From contig NC_091249.1 of assembly GCF_042477335.2 (NCBI RefSeq), positions 43,756,001-43,820,000 of the forward strand: DNA of 64,000 nucleotides, given 5' to 3'. Of this stretch, positions 55,611 through 64,000 are shown in pieces (the stretch's first letter is position 1; every line of letters begins with the position of its first letter). Position numbers and translations under genes: made by a program. The notes below the pieces were generated by a model that did no database searches, had not been told where the DNA came from, and saw nothing but the letters and a program-made list of their open reading frames with translations. The DNA comes from Ovis canadensis (lineage: Eukaryota; Chordata; Mammalia; Artiodactyla; Bovidae).

Positions 55611-55836
55611 GGGCTTGCCTTGTGGCTCAGATGGTAAAGAATCTGCCTGCAGTGCAGGAGACTCGCGTTTGATCTCTGGGTTGGGAAGGTCCCCTGGAGA
55701 ATGAAATGGAAAACCACTCCTGTATTCTTGCCTGGAGAATTCCATGGACAGAGGAGTCTTCCATGGACAGAGGAGCCTGGTGGGCTACAGTCCATGGGTT
55801 GCAAAGAGTCAGACATAACTAAATGACTAACACACA
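55611..55836 (+). mobile_element. Bov-tA SINE, sense, with internal 19-bp duplication
   Basis: 'gggcttgccttgtggctcag' to 'ataactaaatgactaacac'. Target duplication caaatta at 55604-55610 and 55837-55843. The unit tccatggacagaggagtct (55741-55759) is repeated at once as tccatggacagaggagcct (55760-55778). Confidence 0.95.
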
Positions 55837-55857
55837 CAAATTATTGTAGCTATGCTG

Positions 55858-56010
55858 TACTGTGCTTAGTCGTTCAGTCATGTCTGACTCTTTGCGACCC
55901 CACAGACTGTAGCCTGCCAGGCTCCTCTGTCCATGGAAGATTCTTCTGTCCATGGGGATTCTTCAGGTGAGAATACTGGAGTGGGTTGCCACAGCCTTCT
56001 CCAGGGGATC
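55858..56010 (-). mobile_element. Bov-tA SINE, antisense, truncated, with the same 19-bp duplication
   Basis: 'gtgcttagtcgttcagtcatg' to 'ccttctccaggggatc'; the tRNA head is missing. On the + strand aggctcctctgtccatgga (55919-55937) is followed by agattcttctgtccatggg (55938-55956), the same duplicated unit in the same phase as in the neighbouring sense SINE. Confidence 0.9.
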
Positions 56011-56330
56011 TAGTTATTTTAAAAGCTTTTGTAATTTAACCTTTATATTTAAGTGGTTAATAATCACCACTTACATTATAATACATAAATATTATAATAT
56101 TTTGAATCTGACTGTATGCTTACCTTTACCAGTGTGTTGTATATTTTCATACGTTTTAATTTTATTACTGAGCATCCTTTCATTTCAGCTTGAAAAACTC
56201 CTTTCAGTGTGTCTTGTAAAACACATCTAATGGTGATGAACTCCCTTTAATTTGTCTGGGAAAACCTTTATTTTACTTTCATTTCTGAAGGAAAACTTTA
56301 CCAGGCAAGGTGTTCTTGGTTAGCAGTTTC

Positions 56331-57049
56331 ACCAGCAGCTGTGGGGGCCCTGGCTATTGGTGTGTACTACCAGCTCCAGGGACTCACCATAGGTGCATGG
56401 CAGTGGAAGACATGTTGGGATTTTGACTGAGAGCATGCAGGTGCAGAGACGGAGGGGCTAGCTCCAGGTGAGCCTAGTGGTACAGGCTAGTCACTGGGGA
56501 TAGGGATGAATCTGGGCCTACAAGCAGCTGTGGGAGCCATAACTTTTGGTGTGCAGTCCTATGCTTAAGAAAGTTGAGGACAACATTCTAAGGTCCTCGT
56601 ATAGCAGCTCTTTAGAGCTACCTATTATTTTTTCAGTGTTTGGTACAGTTCACTTTTCAACCTTTTGAGGGCCAATTTACCATACTCTACTCAGTTTAGA
56701 ATTCAGGCAAGACAGAGAAAGCCTCTTTTAACAAAACTGATTTCTTCTTTCTTATGGGAAGTTATCTGACTTCATCTCTTTTGTAAAACTTTGCTTAACA
56801 TGGGAAGAAATAGCCAATACACAAATTCTCAGTTTTTCTGACTAATTCTCTTAGAGTTATAGCCTCTAACAGTTTGTGGCTTGGCTTATCTCCCAAAGTA
56901 TGGAGGGTCACAGTTTAACCAGATACTTTTCTCAGCATAGTAACAGTCACCTGATTTCCACCCTGGAGTATCTGAGATTTTTATGCTCTATGTCCAATTG
57001 ATGAGCTAATATCATGTATATATTTTGTTATAGCAATACCACTTTTAGG
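56331..57049. other. Unassigned, repeat-like DNA
   Basis: 56340-56570 is GC-rich ('cagctgtgggagcc'-type phrases occur twice, at about 56335 and 56523). No gene is recognised. Confidence 0.35.
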
Positions 57050-57660
57050 TACAAAATCTATATTAGTTAGATATAGGTTTAACTGCTATAACAAAGGTTA
57101 CCAAGTACTAGTGACTTAAGAAATATAAAAGTTTATTTCTTTCTCATGTTGTAGCCATGTAAGCTGACCATACCTAGTATATCATCTCTATGATGTGAAG
57201 GGATTCCCTGGTGATTCAGATGCTAAAGAGTCTGCCTGCAATGTGGGAGATCTGGGTTTAATCCCTGGGTTGGGAAGAAGAAAATGGCATGCCACTCTAG
57301 TATTCTTTTCTGGAAAATTCCATGGCCGGAGGAAGCTGGCGGGCTACAGTCCCCGGGGTCACAAAGAGGTGGACACAACTGAGCACCTTCACTTTCACTT
57401 TCATGATGTTAAAGCCCAAGTCCCTTCCACTATGTTTCCTTTATCATGTGACTTTCACGTTTTTGCCCAAGATGGCTTCTCTAGCTCTTGCATGTCCCAG
57501 CCATCAGGAGGAAGAAAAAGCGGAAGTGAAGAGTGTGACCCAGTTCATTGTGAGTATAATCAGGGAGCTGTGAATGTGACTTTGACTCATAATCCATTGG
57601 CCAGAACTTGGTCACACTGTCACACCTAACTTTAAAGGCGCTTGGAAAGTATAGCTTTAC
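57050..57660 (-). mobile_element. Old LTR-like repeat, antisense, split by a SINE
   Basis: 'aactgctataacaaaggtta', 'aaaagtttatttctttctc', then after the SINE 'catgtgactttcacg', 'cccaagatggcttctctagc', 'aatccattggccagaacttgg' and 'cacacctaactttaaagg'. The order fits a known type of antisense mammalian LTR repeat; family not assigned. Frames at 57195-57629 arise from this and the SINE. Confidence 0.5.
57201..57402 (+). mobile_element. Bov-tA SINE, sense
   Basis: 'gattccctggtgattcagatg' to 'acacaactgagcaccttcac' with tail 'tttcactttc'. Flanking atgatgt motifs at about 57190 and 57403 are a probable duplication. Confidence 0.9.
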
Positions 57661-58189
57661 TGTGGATGGCTATGTGCCCAGTTAACATACTGGGGCTCCA
57701 CCAAATAAGGAAGAAGAGTAGAATGAGTATTGGAAAGAGCTATCAGTTTTTGTCTTATTACTTGACTCTAAATCATATTTCTTTAAAAATTTGAAGTCTG
57801 TAACCCTACAGGAATGAGTTATATTGGCTCCTCAGTTTTCTTCACTGGGTCTGAAATATTTTATGCTCCAAAATACTCAGACTAGAGATTTAGCTAGCCC
57901 TTTGGAACTCTCTGAATGTTGAAAATAATCCCTCAAAAAGAGAGCTTTTGTTACTCTCTACCAAGAATCACATAATTCAATATTTTGTTGAAATGGTAGA
58001 TGGAATCCACTGATCCCGAAGGAAACCTTATTTCTTGATGTATGAGGAAGCATAATAACAAGGAGGCCAGAAGTTAGCTGGGGAAATTACAACCAAGTTG
58101 GCCTCAGCCAAAGTTTAAAATGGTCCTGTAAGATTTAAAACAACTTTTTTTTTTTTTCCAAATAACTTACTTTCTGGCAAGGATCTTGG
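57661..58189. other. Low-copy DNA
   Basis: Nothing recognised. Confidence 0.4.
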
Positions 58190-58665
58190 TATCAGTCAGG
58201 GTTCTCCAGAGAAACAGAACCAATATTTTATATATGCATACATATATAATGTGTCATATACATATATACATACATATAAAATAAGGAACTGGCTCATATA
58301 ATTATGGAGATGGAGAAGTCCTACAGTCTGCCATCTGTGAGCTGGAGAACCAGAAAAGCCATGGTATAATTCCATCCAAGACTGAAAACCCAAGAACCAG
58401 GAGCACAGAGGTCCCAGCTTAGGCAGAGGCAACAAATTCACCCTTCCTCTGCTTTTTGTTCTATTGGGGGCACTGAATGAATTAGATGATGCCTACCCAT
58501 ATTGGTGAGGGTGATATTTACTTAGTCTACTGATTCAAATGTTAATCTTTTCCAGAAACATCCTCCCAGACACAGCCAGAAAAAAAAATTTTTTTCCAGC
58601 TATTTTTGTCATCTCTTAGACCAGTCAAGTTGCCACATAAAATTAATCATCACAATCTGCAAGTA
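58190..58665 (-). mobile_element. Mammalian LTR-like repeat, antisense
   Basis: 'tcagtcagggttctccagag', 'aaacagaaccaatatttt', a (TA/CATA)-rich stretch, 'ggaactggctcatataatta', 'cagtctgccatctgtgagc', 'ctgattcaaatgttaatc' and 'aagttgccacataaaatta' follow a widespread antisense mammalian repeat I recognise but cannot name with certainty. Confidence 0.6.
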
Positions 58666-58884
58666 TTACTATCAGAAAGAAGCTTAAATATAAGAAAAAG
58701 CTCAGGACTGACTCTAGAGTTAGAAATATTCTGTTTAACTCTCTCCCTTTCTGTACACAGAATGGTTATTTGGAGAAGTGGTTGATTTCAGGACAGAAGC
58801 AGGAAAGACAGCTTGAAATATCTTGTGGTACCAGAAAGTAAGGAGTTGCTCAAAAAGTGATGTGACTTTTCAAGTCATGTCAAA

Positions 58885-58968
58885 AGTACACAGAAATATT
58901 GTAAATCAACTATATATCAATTAAAGAAATTTTAAAAATAAAATAAATTTAAAAATTCAAAAAGAAAA
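58885..58968 (+). mobile_element. L1 3' tail fragment, sense
   Basis: 'attgtaaatcaactatatatc' then A/T-rich 'aaaaataaaataaattt': the last ~80 bp of an artiodactyl L1. Confidence 0.6.
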
Positions 58969-59065
58969 GGGTGCAGGAACTAGCTAGAAGGAGTTAGTCT
59001 TTCCAAATGGTCAAACACTTGGGCAAAAAATTTAAAGTAACTAATTATAACCCATAAGATAAAAT

Positions 59066-59250
59066 GGGCTTCCTTGGTGGCTCAGATAGTAAAGAGTCTG
59101 CTTGCGGTACAGGAGACTTGGGTTCTATCCCTGGGTTGGGAAGATACCCTAGAGAAGGAAATGGCAACCCACTCCAGTATTCTTGCCTGGAAAATCCCAT
59201 GGATGGAGGAGCCTGGCAGGCTACAGTCCATGGGGTTACAATGAGTCCAC
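59066..59250 (+). mobile_element. Bov-tA SINE, sense (left arm of inverted pair)
   Basis: 'gggcttccttggtggctcag' to 'ccatggggttacaatgagtc'; the last bases of the tail are missing. Confidence 0.9.
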
Positions 59251-59295
59251 AGTAATATACATAGCCAAATAAATGAACATAAATTCTTCCCTATA

Positions 59296-59509
59296 TTGTT
59301 GTTATTGCTTAGTCATGAAGTCATGTCTGACTCCTTTGTGACCCCATGGACTGTAGCCTGCCAGGCTCCTCTGTCCATGGGATTTCCCAAGCAAGAAGAG
59401 TGGAGTAGGTGTCGTTTCCTTTTCAAGGGAATCTTCCCTACCCATGGATTGAACCCATGTCTCCTCTATTGCAGGCAGTTTATTTACTACTGAGCCACCT
59501 GGGAAGCCC
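59296..59509 (-). mobile_element. Bov-tA SINE, antisense (right arm of inverted pair)
   Basis: 'gttgttattgcttagtcatg' to 'gagccacctgggaagccc'. It lies 45 bp from the preceding sense SINE, tail to tail. Confidence 0.9.
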
Positions 59510-59699
59510 TCTTTCTTATAGTACAATTCTAATTAATGAATGTAGAAGCAATGAAAAGAAATAAGAAATCACCATTTGACAAACACCTCAGTAACAGCCA
59601 TTTTGGACAAGGATCATTAATGAATGCTAAAATCAGTGGGTGAAACTTTGACAGGATATTTGCAGAGGCTCAAAAGTATTTCTCCATGAAATACTGATT

Positions 59700-60250
59700 A
59701 GTTACAGTGAGGAATTAATGCAGTGGAGGAACTTGGTAGAGCTGACCTTAGCAAAGAGATCAAAGTGAACATCCTCAGGAATGAGCTGTATTGCCTCAAG
59801 TTCCTCCTGATAAGGGGCACTGAGAATGTCATGACGTAAATTCTGTGCTACTCGTGCCAAAAACTACATAACCTGAATTTTGTCATGAAGAAACACACCA
59901 GATAAACCAAAATTAAGAGACATGCTACAAATAATTAGCCAATACAAAAACGTCAAGAAAGATAAGAAAAGACTACAGAACTGTCCAGTTTGGAGGAGAA
60001 AAGGCGATATGACAGCCAAATGCAAAGTGAGTTACTGGATTGGACTCAGAAAAAAGTATTAGTGGGACAACTGGTGAAATTTAAGTTAGTACCATGAGTA
60101 AAAATAACAATGTCAATTTGCTGGTTTTGATCATTATACTATAGTTATGTAAGATATTAACATTTGGGGAAGCTGGATGAAGGAATATATGAAGTCTTTT
60201 TGCAAATTTTACCATAAGTCTAAAATTATTTCACAGTAAACTTTTTAAAA
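59700..60250 (+). mobile_element. L1M-type 3' UTR, sense
   Basis: 'accagataaaccaaaattaag', 'gacatgctacaaataatt', 'ggattggactcagaaaaa', 'gggacaactggtgaaattt', 'tatagttatgtaagatatta' and 'taaaattatttcacagtaaa' follow the 3' end of old mammalian L1M elements. The left border is unclear. Confidence 0.6.
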
Positions 60251-60569
60251 GGAAGAAAATGGTGATAAGACTTAAGAGGTGATCAGAGGCTTTTCCTAGG
60301 TTTTTCCTTCCCTCGAAGGTGATTGAGTTGAACTTGGAAAGCATTCTGATATGCGTACTTTTCAAGCAAAACTTACATGTCACAAACTTCTTGTATACCC
60401 TCCTCTGGATCTTTTTTCTTCTTGATTCTATATTATAGTTTAATTTAGCAGCCAGAACTCTATGCATATTCCATATATGTCAATTCTGAGATGAAGTTTT
60501 GTATCCAATATCCTTTCCTGACAAGACCTGGGTTTTATTTAACTTTTGGCTACAACACTGTACTGAATC

Positions 60570-60727
60570 TATCCTCTGTCCGTGGGATTTCCAAGGCAAG
60601 AATACTGGAGTGGGTTCTCTGGATTCCTACTCCAGAGAATCTTCCCAATCCAGGGATCGAACCTGTGTCTCCTCTGTCTTCTGCACTGGCAGACAGATTC
60701 TGTACCACTGAGTCACCTGGAAAGTCT
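60570..60727 (-). mobile_element. Bov-tA SINE, antisense, missing its 3' third
   Basis: 'atcctctgtccgtgggatttcc' to 'gagtcacctggaaagtc'. The part that would contain 'gtcgtgtctgactctttg' is absent. Confidence 0.85.
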
Positions 60728-60742
60728 GACTGTATGGTCTTA

Positions 60743-60958
60743 AAGTGAAAGTGAAGTCGCTCAGTCATGTCTGACTCTTTGCCACCCCATGGACTGTAGT
60801 GTACCAGGCTTCTCCGTCTGTGGGATTCTCCAGGCAAGAGTACTGGAGTGGGTTGCCATTTCCTTCTCCAGGAGATCTTCCCATCTCAGGGATTGAACCC
60901 GGGTCTCCTGCATTGCAGGCAGACGCTTTACCATCTGAGCCACCAGGGAAGCTTAGAG
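60743..60958 (-). mobile_element. Bov-tA SINE, antisense, 11-bp TSD
   Basis: 'gtgaaagtgaagtcgctcag' to 'ccaccagggaagcttaga'. Perfect duplications gtatggtctta at 60732-60742 and 60959-60969. Well preserved. Confidence 0.95.
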
Positions 60959-60969
60959 GTATGGTCTTA

Positions 60970-63203
60970 GAGGTCTGCAAATATGACTTTAAGATCAAAC
61001 CTCCAGATCACTACATAAGAGAGCTTTAAAATTTTGTTAGAGTGTGATTAGATTATTTGTACTTCTCCTCTTCCTCCCTGATGGATTATCTCAATTTACA
61101 TGATTTTTTTTCTTTTTTTCCCCTCTCTACTTTTCTGATCATTACCACACGATTTGACTTCAGCATAGTTTGTGAATGAGAGTTTTGCAAAGTCCCCCGC
61201 AACGACTTTTGTTATCTCTTTTTTTCCATTCATATTTAGTACAGTGGGTACTATATGCTATGCACTTTAAATATATTATCTTTAATCTTTTGAGGTTTTA
61301 GTATATCCCTTTTTGGGATCAGTAAAGTGAGATTCAAAGATTACACAACACCTAGAAAAATAGCACTGTAAACTTTGACTACAAAATTTAGAGTTTGTGA
61401 TTACTCTAAAATGCCATGACCCCCAAATCTTCAAGTAATCCTGGGGAATCTCTAACAGATTCTACCCGGCTTTTACTCTCTGATGCACTTACTAGCATAA
61501 ATATTTCTGGCAAAATTACGTAAGTGTTCTGTTTCTTCTAGGATCAGATTTCTTTGAAAAACAAAAAACCCAAACAATAAAATAAACTCAGCAGCATTAA
61601 AAAAAAAAAAAAAGATAACTGGTTAACCCTCTATTAGTTCTCTGACCTGATTCTTAGGTCGTTTGGAATTGTTTTGGCTTTGAGTACATATTTATCTTCA
61701 TATTTCTAAAAGAGTTCTGTGGAGATTTGTAAAAAAAAAAAGTTCTATGTAGCAAAATTATATACTCATTGGCATTCAATAAATAGTACTTTGTCAATGT
61801 TTACATCATGCTCAGAAATGTCAAAATTTTAACCTATTAGAGACCAAACTTCAAGACAATTATTTTAAATTACAAATGAACAGTTTTTGCCTATAATACA
61901 CTTAAACAGAAGCTTTGGCATCTATTAAATCACCCTGAAAATGTGAGTAAAGAATTAGGGACTTAAGTAAACTGCATTTGTGGGGGAAACCATTTTCTGT
62001 CAAGAAACTGGCTCTCCATTCATGTTATTTTAGCTACTATGCCATGGGACACAGATATTTATGAATTTATATTTTATTAAATTACTATTTCTTTCAGTTT
62101 TTATTTAGTATCTTTATGCTTTGTTCAATCTCTGTGAATTCCACAAAGGAAAATTTTTTTTTTATTGCATTTAAGGTAAAAAGGGATTTTAAAAATAATT
62201 TGAGGGAGAAAAACTAATTCTTTTCTAAGAGTTCAGTTGTTGGCAACATAATCACCGTTTCACATTTTAAACAATATGATCATACAGTAGAGAGCATGCT
62301 TACACATTTTTCTTTTTAAATATCTGTTTTTTCTGTTCTTATTTTCTAATTCATGGTAAGAAGCTGGAATTACATACTTTCTCTCAGAGAAGAACTCTAC
62401 AAGAAGGGGAAATTACGCCCATAAATTTGGTGAGATGTATCCAGTCAGGAGGTCTTTGGGAACTCATGCATATGGTTTCTCACCTACTTTCCAGAACATG
62501 CTTAGAGCCATTTAAGAAATAAATAGTATTGGTATATAGTAGTAAATTGATGTTATCTCAAAACTATAGTATGACTTTAAAAATTCAGATATTTTTATCT
62601 AAGTAAATTTGCTTTATTGACTGGTAATCTGTTACCAAAAGGAAGATTTTGTTAACTATTCTTACCATTATATTCATTATTCACCATTATTTCTCATTAT
62701 ATTCATTGATTCTGCCCTTGCTTGGTTTCCAACATTTCTTAAAACCAAAAGTGTTTTAATAAAATTTGACTGGATTATTGGAGGCTTAAGTTACAATGGT
62801 TAGGAGCTAAGAGTATCTTAGATCATTGAGAAAAAAAAATACTCTGGAACACTTTTTCTGTGCTCTATTTATTATTCACAGCCATTACTTAAACTTGGAA
62901 ATATAAAGAGAGCATCTAAGGCAAATGAACTAAAAAAAAGAAAAAAAAAAAAAAACAAAACACCTGAGTCCAAAAGAAAGAAATTTACATTGACCTTGAA
63001 ATGTGCTAATTTCCTTTTAGGATTTCACCAGTTTTTATATTACTCAGATGGTTTTGGCCATCCTTTAGAGAACTAGATAAAACTACTTGGAAAAAAAGAC
63101 CAATTTCTCCTCTCATATTTTTATTGGTAGAGGTTAATAATTAAGGCAATCTTTTTATTGTTAGAAATTATTCAGGTGACTTTCATCAAAGATATTTCAT
63201 CAG
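60970..63203. other. Long low-copy AT-rich stretch
   Basis: About 61230-61400 ('tactatatgctatgcacttta') resembles an MIR-type remnant. A-runs lie at 61599-61613 and 62929-62956. No gene is recognised. Confidence 0.45.
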
Positions 63204-63933
63204 TTGATGAAAGTGAAAGAGAAGGGTGAAAAAGTTGGCTTAAAACTCAACATTCAAAAAACTAAGATCGTGGCATCTGGTCCCATCACTTCATGGCAAA
63301 TAGATGGGGAAACAATGGAAACAGTGAGAGACTTTATTTTCTTGGGCTCCAAAATCACTGCAGATGGTGACTGAAGCCATGAAATTAAAAGACGCTTGCT
63401 CTTTGGAAGAAAAGCTATGACTAACCTAGACAGCATATTAAAAAGCAGAGACTTTGCCAACAAAGGTCTATCTAGTCAAAGCTATGTTTTTTCCAGTTGT
63501 CATGTATGTATGGATGTTGGAGAGTTGGACAATAAAGAAAGCTGAGTGCCAAAAGAAATCAGCTTTTGAATGGTGTTGGAGAAGATTTTTGAGAGTCCCT
63601 TGGACTGCAAGGAGATCAAACCAGTCCATCTGGAAGGAAATCAGTCCTGAATATTCACTGGAAGGATTGATGCTGAAGCTGAAATTCCAATACTTTGGCC
63701 ACCTGATATGAAGAACTGACTTGTTGCAAAAGACCCTGATGCTGGGAAAGATTGAAGGCAGGAGGAGAAGGGGACAACAGAGGATGAGATGGTTGGAGGG
63801 CATCACCAACTCCATGGACATGAGTCTGAGCAAGCTCTGGGTGTTGGTGATGGACAGGGAAGCCTTGCATGCTGCAGTCCATGGGGTCACAAAGAGTTGG
63901 ACACGACTGAGTAACTGAACTGAACTGAACTGA
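63204..63933 (+). mobile_element. BovB 3' end, sense, older subtype
   Basis: 'ttgatgaaagtgaaagagaag' to 'gagtaactgaactgaactg'. Starts within the RT thumb-like region ('KVGLKLNIQ' equivalent). Multiple indels, including loss of 'attactttgcc' near 63450 and an extra 'tatg' near 63510, break all frames. Confidence 0.95.
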
Positions 63934-64000
63934 TTCAAGTGAGTTAGCCCTTAGAGCTCCTTTCTGAAAATGAAGGAAAATATTATGATGTTATATATAC

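Larger units (their letters stand above)
53556..56330 (-). mobile_element. Old L1, antisense, rearranged, with four SINE insertions
   Basis: Antisense L1 scraps at 53556-53675 ('tttattgagacagctgatc', 'ccagagtggctgcatcaat') and 53723-53808 ('acaatgctgtgatagtttc') are 3' UTR or ORF2 end. From 53809 on ('gattaatgattcaatctcc', 'tcatttattttggctctgatc', 'ggtctgtttggtcaatttgg', 'ggtgatgaactccctttaat') it is ORF2 interior and upstream L1. The jump at about 53808 skips a large part of ORF2. Confidence 0.8.

Noticed and set aside
57195..57629. 144-codon frame
   Set aside because: Composed of a Bov-tA SINE followed by LTR-like repeat DNA.

Overview
The window looks like bovid (ruminant) nuclear DNA, most likely cattle or a close relative. 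It is full of BovB (RTE-clade) LINE fragments, tRNA-Glu-headed Bov-tA SINEs, BOV-A2 SINEs, CHR-type cetartiodactyl SINEs and bovine-type L1 3' ends, together with older mammalian repeats (MIR, L2, MER5-type hAT, MaLR/ERVL LTRs). I found no host protein-coding exon, functional RNA gene, CRISPR array or bacterial-type operon that I can support. The long open frames are BovB reverse-transcriptase remnants or chance frames through SINEs and LTRs. Family names rest on consensus sequences I remember; no search was run.

Layout. 1-4 kb: an old LTR remnant split by a tailless SINE head, a SINE between 42-bp direct repeats, and a BovB 3' end. 4-8.5 kb: a MER5A-like hAT copy with intact inverted ends, a SINE, a short L1 end, four BovB pieces and one BovB that looks 5'-inverted. 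10-14.2 kb: SINEs, two CHR-2-type SINEs, two retroviral-type solo LTRs and a MaLR LTR. 16.1-18.3 kb: one L1 3' end split by a SINE, a BovB, a head-to-head SINE pair and a micro-SINE. 18.6-31 kb: mostly low-copy or ancient DNA with scattered SINEs and LTRs. 31-34 kb: an L1 end carrying two BovB copies, then a 1.4-kb BovB. 38.5-39.7 kb: a MIR split by an LTR that is itself split by an MLT1-type LTR. 43-52.9 kb: the densest BovB zone, holding the longest copy (about 2.7 kb, invaded by L1) and an L1 > BOV-A2 > BovB nest. 53.5-56.3 kb: an old antisense L1 with four SINE insertions. 57-64 kb: LTR-like remnants, SINE pairs, an L1M-type 3' end and a final BovB.

The retrotransposons do not form a working system here. 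All BovB copies are 5'-truncated or broken by stops and frameshifts. They do form a readable insertion history: target-site duplications and nesting give relative ages, and several loci show less usual events. These include 3'-truncated SINE heads, a probable BovB 5' inversion, an L1 insertion with target loss, and two adjacent inverted SINEs sharing one internal 19-bp duplication. The previously undescribed system suggested as possible was not found.
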